Source of the DNA: Monoplex corrugatus
Taxonomy: Eukaryota; Mollusca; Gastropoda; Littorinimorpha; Ranellidae
Reading direction: 5' to 3'
NCBI GenBank assembly: GCA_030674185.1
Contig: CM060307.1
Location: 69,381,905-69,445,904, forward strand
DNA length: 64,000 nucleotides
Numbering within the stretch: position 1 is the first letter of the stretch; the number at the start of each line of letters is the position of its first letter. The translations under genes were made by a program, and so were the position numbers. Positions 56,320 through 64,000 of the stretch are shown one piece after another. Under the pieces are notes generated by a model, which saw nothing but the letters and a program-made list of their open reading frames with translations, searched no databases and was not told the DNA's origin.

Positions 56320-56640
56320 CTGCACGTGATGTGTTGCTGCAGTCTGCATACTCCATCTCCTGTGGGCATGTAGGCTGTGTGTTTTCATGTTTCCATGAGC
56401 CAATGGATACTGACATGATTTACAGGATCTTTATTGTGCATATTTGTTGTTTTGCCCAAGAACACACACAAAGAGTGTTTAGGTATTAACAGATCAGCAC
56501 ACATTTGACCTGAAAGATCAGAAAATCTCCAACCTTTACCCACCAGGTGGGACATACTAGGCAGGTTCGAACCTAGACCTTCTGATTGGAAGTCCGATGT
56601 CTTACTCACTTGACTATCATGTCTTTCATTCAGTTTAAAG
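56320..56640 (-). repeat. SINE-C family copy, reverse orientation
   Basis: Reversed B box (GGTTCGAACCTAGACCTTC on the + strand), CACCAGGTGG, GACCTGAAAGATCAGAAAATC and TTTACAGGATCTTTATTGTG. It is the best preserved copy of SINE-C here. Confidence 0.78.
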
Positions 56641-58459
56641 ATTACTTGACAATGACTAGGGTACAATATTCACAATGAATAAAAAAATTTCACAAAATGT
56701 CTATCTATGACTGATAAAACATTTTGTTCAAATTATTGGAAGAGCAAATATTGAAATAATTAACGATAAAAAATATTTTAGGACATTTTTCCTGCAAAGT
56801 TAAGATTACTGGAATAAAATCTGTATCATTGTCTATCATTATGAATTATCAAAATCCGTTAAACTAAAAATATTTCAAAGATAACTGCAAAATTAGTGTT
56901 TTCTGAATACCCTGAAAGACTGTTTACACAAACAATACAGTTTGTAAAAACAATCTTGTATGATTATCAATCATATAAAATTCTTAATTTTGAAATAAAA
57001 TTATCAATTGTATACCATTCTTAATTTTGAAAATAAAAACAGAGAAAACCCACCATCATCACTACCATCACTATCAACATCATCATAATCAGCAACATCA
57101 AAAACAACACATGAAGGAGACAGAGGAGGACTAGAAAGGCAATGGTGTGATCCTGACTTGGGGGCAGAATCAACAAAGCAGTGTGTCCAGATAGTCTAAC
57201 GAATAGCATTAACTTTCAACCAGGCATAATCTGAAATTTGTAGTTCAAGTGTCGGAAAATCTCAAAGGATATAACAAGCTCCCTTACAAGCGTCAATGTA
57301 TCAAGTGCTCTAAATCAATGTGAATGTATCTTATCACGTATGGAATGCAGTCCTGAATAGTGATGATTATGTTTCATAAATACTTGAAGTAATGCAAGTC
57401 CTTGCTTCATGTTACTATAAACTGTGCTGTAATGTACCGTACTGCTATTAATGTATTGTTGTGTTGTTACTTCTGTTGCACTGTCCTATATTACAGTGTA
57501 TTGTGTTGTAAATAGCATTGTACCCCAGTGTGAACAAAGTCATACTAATGGTATAATGAATGCAACTTCCACCACTGAAAAAGTTTCTTTTTTTCATAAC
57601 AAAATGCTACAGTGTTTATCTGAACAGTAGCAGGTCACACACATCACAAAAATGTCAGAATTGAAAACAAAAATATAAATCTAACATGTCACATATTTGC
57701 AATCATCTGTAGTTGTCAACTGCTATTTCTCCCCCAACACTTTCTCTCATTCACTTCTCCATTCAAAAAGTGTTGTTTTGGCAATAAATAAAATGCCATC
57801 TTTAAAGCAATTTTCATTTTTTACACAAAACATGATAAGATAAAGTCTTTCAAAAAATTCATGCAATCCATTAAAGTTTTATTCGAGGCAGTTTGGTTTT
57901 AAACAAAATAGTTAGTGCAGATCAGAAGATCTACCATGCACTAAAATCTCAGAAATGGAGATCAGAGCATCAGGCAGTGATTATTTATGAAAATGACTTG
58001 GATTTAAAAACAAATTAGTGGGAACATAAATGTTGACTAACTTTTCTTGGTTTTTCTTCAAAACTGACCTCACATTCAACCAAGAGACAAATGACTGAGT
58101 ACACATAAATCAATAATCAACCAGACAGAATAAACACAGAAAGATGTTATCTGTCAACGCATGGCTGAGCATACATGCCACATGGGTCAATAATCATACA
58201 GAGACAGAATAAGGACAGAAAGATTTTTCAGTCACATCGTCTTCCAACACCAAAGTGAACTCTATGATCATGCAATGGTGATAGGAGATGTTTTCTGCTT
58301 GTGTCGAGAAGATGGATAGATGCAAAATAGTGACAACTGGATAAATCCAAACATTAGTCCCAGGAGGTTTGGAAGCTGTAACATAAAAAAGAATGGAGAA
58401 CTTTTAAGACACATTACTAATAAATGTACACACACAGCACGCACGCACGCACGCATGCA

Positions 58460-58508
<49 letters not shown>

Positions 58509-58515
58509 ATATATA
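56641..58515. other. Intergenic, nothing recognised before the mariner element
   Basis: AT-rich. Positions 58434-58505 form a (CGCA)n/(CA)n microsatellite directly before the mariner terminus. No gene supported. Confidence 0.55.
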
Positions 58516-58543
58516 CAGGGGGGTGCAAAAGTAGGTATACAGT
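58516..58543. repeat. Mariner left terminal inverted repeat
   Basis: 28 bp, pairs with 63669-63696 with one mismatch. Flanked by TA. Confidence 0.92.
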
Positions 58544-58631
58544 TATGAAAAAATAAAACACGTGCAATACTCATTGCATTTATTAAACAAACAAATGAAT
58601 ATTGCATATACATGTAATAACAAGCACAGCC

Positions 58632-58902
58632 TTAATCCCCCAGATACTCAAACTGCTTGCCGTCAGTATTCACACACTCCTCTAATCGAGAGCGGACACT
58701 CATGCACACTCTAGCACAAAGATCTTTATTAGCATCAATTTCTTGACAAGCCTGCAAGATGAACTGAATCATGTCATTAGCAGTGCGCGGCTTGCATGTG
58801 AAAACCTTTTCCTTTACATATCCCCCAAAAAAGAAGTCCATCTGTCTTCCAGTATTGTTTTAAAATTCATTTGGGCTCCTCGTCTGTCAAATTACCAGCC
58901 AT
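58632..58902 (-). pseudogene. Mariner transposase remnant: N-terminus joined to C-terminus
   Basis: From ATG 58902 it reads MAGNLTDEEPK, stop, ILKQYWKTDG, the opening of a mariner-type transposase. Then, in the next frame, DFFFGGYVKEKVFTCKPRT, IQFILQACQEIDANKDLC and VRSRLEECVNTDGKQFEYLGD, which is the normal C-terminus. All DDE residues lie in the deleted middle. The gene is therefore inactive and the element could only be moved in trans. Confidence 0.85.
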
Positions 58903-58919
58903 GGTTGAATTAAATTGCC

Positions 58920-58923
58920 GCTT
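58920..58923. repeat. Target-site duplication, left (GCTT)
   Basis: Four bases immediately outside the CACTG terminus; repeated at 63481-63484. Confidence 0.7.
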
Positions 58924-59742
58924 CACTGCCTTACACAGCTGTACACTTAGTAGAATTCCTGCAGTCAGTGCGCGCCACCAGCCAGCGCTAAGGCGGGCTT
59001 GCTGGGCCCTGTTATCAACAGCTGTAGCCTATCAGATTGCGCCTCTCTTCTCTTTCCTCCCCTCCCTTTACTCGGCTGACTGCTGTGCCTGTCCCAATGT
59101 GCAAAATCACAAGTTTTTGTTTTGTTCGATCTGTGTGCAGCACCCCAAACATTCCACCTCGGATATGTCATATGTAGATTCACAATTCTCTAGGCTACAC
59201 ATCGATACCAAACTTGCCTACTTTAGACAGTATTCAATTTGAGTGAGAATGATTTAAAGTGAAGTAAAAACGGTGTGTGTTTTGTTTGTTGATAGTGTTC
59301 ATGCAAAAATCAACCAAATACAAACATATATAACTTGACAACTACAGTATTCAGACAAAAACGGACAAGTGGGTTAGTAAGAGAATCATGCCTACAAGTA
59401 GAAGTGGCCTACCAGGAGTCTGGCTGGCAGGTCGTTATGCAACGGTCGGGGGGTGAAAGAGGTCACCCCCGGGTCAATGCTGGCGACTTGGATCAGTACA
59501 TTAAAGCTGCAGGAAATACTCCAGTGGGGAAAGGAGGTATCCAGTGGTTGTAAATCATTATTTAATGTCACAACACATGAGCGCCATTCTCAATTGTTCA
59601 GTTCCAACAGAAATTCATGTCAATTCATAGAAACTTTGAGCACTTTGTCACATATCACAACAAATCCTCAGTTATTCATTTTCTTTCATACAACTGACGA
59701 ATGCAGTCACCACAATGGTGACAATCATGTCAGTAAATCTAT

Positions 59743-62547
59743 CTATTTCTTCTGTGCAAGTGCCTTTAGTCCGGGAGCATATTGTTGGAGCACAGGAGAG
59801 ACCAGAGTCATGTGCTCATTCATGAGGACTCGCAGCTTTTCTTCCTCTGTCTTAAGGCCATGAGTTCGGCTCTTCAAGATGTTGATGAAAGCATGGCTCT
59901 CCTCTCCCCCTTGCTCCCCATGTAGCCCAAGTCCAAACCGCCACTTTGACATATATGGCAGTATGTGACTCTCCAAAATATGTTGTTTTGGTATGATTCT
60001 GACACTGGGAAACAGCCTCCTATATGTAGACATGTACAAATCAATGCAGGATTTGATAATAGGCAGTGAACTCGGCGACAGTGACTGGCAGTGCGACACC
60101 TGCTGATGGATAATTGCATATCGCCTGTTGATCAGCTTGAACTTAGTAGCTATGTCACCAGCCTCCTGATGAAGATTTGGATCATCTGTCAGTTGCACAG
60201 TATGGCTGATGACACTGTCACAGATGTCGGTGTACACCTCCTCCTTCAGGTATCGGTGACAGTGGTTCCCAACCATTGACCTGCCGTGGTATGCCTGCAT
60301 GGTGATCTTGTTTTTCTTCAAGACAGAATCAAGGTTGGAGGTAATGGGACCGCAGAGAAGAGGGAGATCTTTGCGCTGCTCTTTCAACTGTTCCACTTCC
60401 TCGATGAGAACAGTGCACTCATCATAGATGTTTTGGCGGCGGTCGCAGAAAGTGGCCAGTGCTTCTTCCACATCTGGTTCAATCCAATGGTATTGGTGTT
60501 CTAGAATATTTAGACGTTTTTCAGTGTCCATGATGGGCTTTGTAGCTTGGACATAGTCCTGAAAGGCTGGCGTGAAATTCTTGTCTGTGAGGGATTTATT
60601 CTCTTCTGCCAGTTTCAAAGCAAGTTTCTTGTCAAGCTCATGGCACTCAATCTCTAACAGAGTGTGATGTTTCTTCACAATGCCCAGTAGCAGGTGAAGA
60701 TATGGAGGTGTTATCTGAAGAAGCTGTTGGTCCAACTGAAGAAGGGGGCGATGGAATACGTTCCCATATACCTTGGCCTTGGACTTTTTCCTGCCAGCAG
60801 ATCTGTAGGCCCGGTAATCCCTCTCTAAGCTGTTTAATGTTCTTTTCACATATTCTGCCCGAGAGGCTGGGGAAATCTGAAACTGGGATTTTGATGCTTT
60901 GCACCACAAACACGGACGAGTTGCTTGTGCTGTGGAGAGTCCGAAAACTTTCTGAAGAAAATCATAATCGCCAAACATGAACAAACGAATTTGTTTCCCT
61001 TCCCATGTCATTTCTTGTAGGGCCTCTAATTGATCTTTGTATGGCCTGAGGACTTTCCGAAGGTTTTCGTGGGTGTCTTTGCAGTTTACCATGCAAATGA
61101 GGAAAGTATTGTGTTTGCTGTTTGGTTTTGTGACATTGGCGACTTGCAGCATGATTTTGAGACTCCCTCCTCCATGGTCTCCCCCAAGTTTGATCCATAT
61201 CTCATCTGATGGAATGTTGTCATGCCAGGTCAGAAGGTCTGTTTCCTTGTACTTGTCGAGAAGGTCTTTGACAAACTCAGGTAGATCTTGAATACACGCC
61301 ACAGGAGTCTGACGCACTTCTGTTGTGTTTTTCTCTTTGTTCTCAAACCTCAAGGCGACTTGTTTAATGTTTAGCCTTCCACAAAACACTTCTCTCTGTC
61401 TCTGTCTTTCCTTCTTTTCACTTTCACATTTAACTCCTGTCACCTTTAAGTACCTCTTCAAGATCCTCCACCTTGACCAGCTCAATCCCAAGTTGGTTCT
61501 CAGGGCAATGCCTTCTTTGCTGGACATGTGAACTAGACTTCTATGACCGGCTCTGGTAAGAATTGCCTGCATCTTATCTCTTCTACACAGTTTGAGCTCA
61601 TCTGCCTGCTGTGTCGTAATGTCATGAGCTGAGCCTCCAGAAACTGTGCATCTTGCTTTTTGTAATGTTTTTGTTCTGCGCCTGATAACTGCTCTAGATG
61701 CTGTACTGGACGATTTTCTTGGGATGGTGATTTTCATGAAAACCAGTGGCTGTCCTCTTGTTTTGCAGCGAATGGTTGATTTGTCTCTTGAAGCACCAAG
61801 TTTCTCCTTGTTGAGAGCTGTCTGCAATTCTTCTTCATCCTTTGTAAAGGGCATCCTCACCTCATCAGGCGGTCTGACATTAGGTATTTTCTTTTGTAGT
61901 GGAGAAGTACCCATTTCAGTCACCTGTCTTATAGGTGAACAGCCTATTTCGCTTGTCTCAACTGATTTTCTGGGAGGCGAAATATACATATCCTTAAACG
62001 GAGAAGTGTGTGCATCAACAAGTGTGCGCCTCTTCTTAAGAGGAGTTGATGTCATTGGTGAAGAAAAATCAGTGTAGAAACTACTACTGTCAAAGGATGT
62101 GCTCGGGGTTGGCTGGTCTATGGAGACATCCTCTCTTGACCTGTCAAATCCAGAATGTAATCTTTTTTTCCCTCTTCTACCTGCACTCCGTGGCCGCCCA
62201 CCAAAAGACAACTTTCCAAAGTGTTCACAAACAGAACACTCAGCGATTTGCTTGTTGACATCAAATTCTGTCCATATTGATTTGGAAAACTCAATGTCAA
62301 ACTGCACTTCAAGCTTTGCTTTCTGTCCATTTTCCAGTCGCTTTAAGCGTTTGCAACACTTTTGACACATAACATTTGAGTGTTCTGTTGGCCTGTCGGT
62401 TCGGATATCAACCATGTAGTGTTTCTTCATAGAAAGAGCATACCTATCACAGCGTACTGGTTGAGTGGACTTGAATGTTGAACTTCCACCACAAATCCGA
62501 CAAATTTTGCCAAGTCTTTCCAAATGTATCTGTTCTGTGTGCTCCAT
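59743..62547 (-). CDS. RAG1-like (N-RAG/Chapaev-type) transposase, intact 934 residues
   Basis: Predicted cut-and-paste transposase. Residues 16-64 form a zinc module CRIC (16, 19), His56, CQKC (61, 64) containing YMVDIRTDRPTEHSNVMC, which resembles the RAG1 N-terminal region ahead of its RING finger. A second CSVC pair lies at 104-107. Residues about 115-300 are basic/Ser-rich linker with SPF/SPP/TSP repeats. The core starts near 430: LGGDHGGGSLKI (Asp457), MFGDYDF (Asp527/529), CLWC (546, 549; compare the RAG1 CTLC zinc pair), PYLHLLLGI, a helical insert and HGEQGGEESHA (Glu878/882/883). This order of Asp, Asp, Cys-x2-Cys and Glu parallels RAG1. Which residues form the catalytic triad is my inference. 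No stop or frameshift; uninterrupted by introns; ATG at 62547 follows an in-frame break. It is the only gene in the element. Confidence 0.82.
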   Translation of the reverse strand: MEHTEQIHLERLGKICRICGGSSTFKSTQPVRCDRYALSMKKHYMVDIRTDRPTEHSNVMCQKCCKRLKRLENGQKAKLEVQFDIEFSKSIWTEFDVNKQIAECSVCEHFGKLSFGGRPRSAGRRGKKRLHSGFDRSREDVSIDQPTPSTSFDSSSFYTDFSSPMTSTPLKKRRTLVDAHTSPFKDMYISPPRKSVETSEIGCSPIRQVTEMGTSPLQKKIPNVRPPDEVRMPFTKDEEELQTALNKEKLGASRDKSTIRCKTRGQPLVFMKITIPRKSSSTASRAVIRRRTKTLQKARCTVSGGSAHDITTQQADELKLCRRDKMQAILTRAGHRSLVHMSSKEGIALRTNLGLSWSRWRILKRYLKVTGVKCESEKKERQRQREVFCGRLNIKQVALRFENKEKNTTEVRQTPVACIQDLPEFVKDLLDKYKETDLLTWHDNIPSDEIWIKLGGDHGGGSLKIMLQVANVTKPNSKHNTFLICMVNCKDTHENLRKVLRPYKDQLEALQEMTWEGKQIRLFMFGDYDFLQKVFGLSTAQATRPCLWCKASKSQFQISPASRAEYVKRTLNSLERDYRAYRSAGRKKSKAKVYGNVFHRPLLQLDQQLLQITPPYLHLLLGIVKKHHTLLEIECHELDKKLALKLAEENKSLTDKNFTPAFQDYVQATKPIMDTEKRLNILEHQYHWIEPDVEEALATFCDRRQNIYDECTVLIEEVEQLKEQRKDLPLLCGPITSNLDSVLKKNKITMQAYHGRSMVGNHCHRYLKEEVYTDICDSVISHTVQLTDDPNLHQEAGDIATKFKLINRRYAIIHQQVSHCQSLSPSSLPIIKSCIDLYMSTYRRLFPSVRIIPKQHILESHILPYMSKWRFGLGLHGEQGGEESHAFINILKSRTHGLKTEEEKLRVLMNEHMTLVSPVLQQYAPGLKALAQKK

Positions 62548-63480
62548 GATTAAAACCTTTTCACATTAACTTTGGTAATGCTCTATCTCCCTCTTTCTCC
62601 ACCACACAAAGAAAATCCTAGTTGTTTGCATGTCACAAAATTGAAATTCATTTACATATAATATATGTATTCAAGAATTATAGTCAAGCAGATGGTTTCA
62701 AATACAACACTATCTCTTTTGCATTGTCATAAGCACACACATACAATCCATTTCCACAGAATACACACGAGATAATAATACCACAAGTATCCCTTCTGCT
62801 GCCAAATGGAAACTGACCGTTTACTGTGTAGAGGAACTAGAAACTGAAACTTGCCGGTTTTACTAACAGACTACTAGACCCAAGCCAGGAAGGGAGTGTT
62901 TAGATTAGCGCCAGGGGGATGAGCAGGGCACTGGCACCTATCAACAGTGGCCTAATTAAACCCATCCCAGTGGCTGCTATGTCTGGCAGCCATACAAATC
63001 TTTCCCACGTTACAATAGAGGGGAGACAGTTCTAAACCATGCTATAGTTGTAGAGTGTGGTAAAAGTACTTGCTTTCTGTAATGAGGTGAGAAAGTTGTG
63101 TAATTTTGAAGAAAAACGGGTCATTGCAAAAGACTATACATAATATGTAGCGTAGTTAACAGAGAGTTATTAAAAGTAAAAATCGACTTTGTCTCACAAA
63201 ATTTATATGCTTGTGTAAGTCAGAGTCTTCTCTATCTGATCTATGTGTTCACTAAAAGACTGAGATACAGCGCCAGTAGTAATCACTTAAAAACAGTGGG
63301 CACTGTATTCTGCTTTCAAACTCCCCAGAGAAGGCGCCAGGCATTCCCTCCGCTGTTATCAGCTGCGCTATTTTTAACATAGCCGCTGTGGCTTAGCAAA
63401 ATGCAGTATCCTGTTTCAGCTGAGGGAAAGGGAGAGAGCGTACTAAGTGTAAGGCGGGTCTGACTAGGGCAACAGCAGTG
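62548..63480 (-). promoter_or_regulatory. 5' region of the Chapaev-type element
   Basis: 933 bp between the transposase ATG and the right terminus. It should hold the promoter and transposase-binding sites. GC-rich subterminal words (AGGCGCCAGGCATTCC, CTGTTATCAGCTGCGC near 63332-63370) resemble left-end words (CTGTTATCAACAGCTG near 59010), as expected of binding sites. A TATA box cannot be chosen with confidence. Confidence 0.45.
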
Positions 63481-63484
63481 GCTT
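63481..63484. repeat. Target-site duplication, right (GCTT)
   Basis: Directly follows the CAGTG terminus and equals 58920-58923. The mariner leader then continues with AAATTAAATTGCTGC, a near copy of the stretch preceding the left end. Confidence 0.7.
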
Positions 63485-63668
63485 AGATCTAAATTAAATT
63501 GCTGCTTTACCTGCAAAAAATCAAAAAATAAAAGGATAAAAGTACATGCATATTATTAGTTACGATGAAATATAATTAATGACACTGAAAATATCGAAAA
63601 TAAGGCCAACTAACTTAATGTGCTAATAATTTTAATGAATTAAGCATTCTAATAATGATGTGGTACTT

Positions 63669-63696
63669 ACTGTATACCTACTTTTGCATCCCCCTG
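63669..63696. repeat. Mariner right terminal inverted repeat
   Basis: Inverted partner of 58516-58543, followed by TA and a (TA)n microsatellite (63701-63737). Confidence 0.92.
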
Positions 63697-63740
<44 letters not shown>

Positions 63741-63783
63741 AATGTGTGTGTGTATGTGTGTATAAATATACATGTACATCACA

Positions 63784-64000
63784 AATCAGTTCCATACGTC
63801 ATTACCTCACATATGAAGCAACAAAAACACTTGTAACTGCTTGTATTCTGTCCAGATTAGATTATTGCAACTCCTTACTTCTCGGCTGTCCCAAGACTCT
63901 TCTCAAACCCCTTCAACAGGTTCAAAACTCTGCAGCCAAATTAATTTTCAAAGCTCGCAAATCACACCATTGCACACCTCTCTTTAAACAACTCCACTGG
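63784..64000 (+). pseudogene. CR1/L2-type reverse transcriptase fragment, cut by the window end
   Basis: Reads ISSIRHYLTYEATKTLVTAC, ILSRLDYCNSLLLGCPKTLL, KPLQQVQNSAAKLIF and HHCTPLFKQLHW without a stop to the last base. It aligns with the RT thumb of LINE copies A and B (SLIRKYLSVETTAKLV, SRIDYCNSLLSGLP, LLAQLHWLP) but is clearly a different family. Its extent right of 64000 is unknown. Confidence 0.88.

Larger units (their letters stand above)
58924..63480 (-). mobile_element. Chapaev/N-RAG-type DNA transposon, 4557 bp, apparently complete
   Basis: Termini read CACTGCC (left) and, reversed, CACTGCT (right); subterminal (T/G)TACACTTAGTA occurs in both ends at different offsets. The flanks are GCTT on each side (58920-58923, 63481-63484), a 4-bp target duplication. 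It carries one long uninterrupted ORF (59743-62547). Joining the flanks restores a continuous mariner 5' leader. CACTG termini and a 4-bp duplication fit the Chapaev group of the CACTA/Mirage/Chapaev superfamily (established knowledge); family placement also rests on the protein. Confidence 0.8.
58516..63696 (-). mobile_element. Tc1/mariner element, internally deleted, interrupted by a Chapaev-type transposon
   Basis: Inverted termini begin CAGGGGGG (left) and CAGGGGGA (right, reversed) and continue TGCAAAAGTAGGTATACAG; 27 of 28 bases match. Each end abuts TA (58514-58515, 63697-63698), the Tc1/mariner target duplication. Removing the inserted 4.56-kb element leaves only about 620 bp. That remnant encodes the first residues and last 60-70 residues of a mariner-type transposase fused by deletion. 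The transposase is read on the minus strand. Confidence 0.9.

Noticed and set aside
60702..60980. Plus-strand frames across the RAG-like gene
   Set aside because: They are shadows of the 934-residue minus-strand ORF, which has consistent motifs end to end.

Overview
The window is nuclear DNA from an animal. The host gene is split into many exons with GT-AG introns, half or more of the sequence is interspersed repeats, and long (GT)n/(CA)n tracts occur throughout. The tRNA-derived SINE families, CR1/L2-like, RTE-like and R2-superfamily LINEs, and a RAG1-like DNA transposon of the type first reported from a sea slug point to a mollusc, most likely a marine gastropod. That assignment is inference from repeat types and protein style, not from a database match.

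Only one host gene is visible: MINDY4 (FAM188B), a Lys48-ubiquitin-chain deubiquitinase, on the + strand. I could trace 17 coding exons from 8366 to 37900, with compatible phases at every junction, giving a predicted 744-residue protein (human MINDY4 is about 757). The Cys-loop (exon 8) and catalytic His (exon 15) are present. The usual GGPCG loop reads GGSCG here.

The introns are a catalogue of mobile elements. Intron 3 holds a piggyBac-type foldback element, an intact R2-superfamily non-LTR retrotransposon ORF (1023 codons, FMDD reverse transcriptase plus CCHC and PD-(D/E)XK-like endonuclease) between long diverged direct repeats, and a full SINE with its own target-site duplication. Intron 5 holds a 4.2-kb CR1/L2-like LINE in antisense, inserted cleanly into the middle of an older SINE. 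Intron 6 has a decayed RTE LINE. Intron 7 has two TTAA-flanked piggyBac-like elements. Intron 14 has a 42-bp minisatellite of 20 units that is open on both strands.

Upstream (1-8365) are a second, truncated copy of the CR1/L2-like LINE and SINE fragments. Downstream (38200-58500) is about 20 kb with no recognisable gene, only SINEs, foldback elements and simple repeats. The last 5.5 kb is the most striking part: a 4557-bp Chapaev/N-RAG-type DNA transposon (CACTG termini, 4-bp target duplication GCTT) carries one intact 934-residue transposase. That protein joins a RAG1-N-terminus-like zinc module to a RAG1-like DDE core. The element sits inside an internally deleted Tc1/mariner element with near-perfect 28-bp terminal repeats and a TA target duplication. 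The window closes in another CR1/L2-type reverse-transcriptase fragment.
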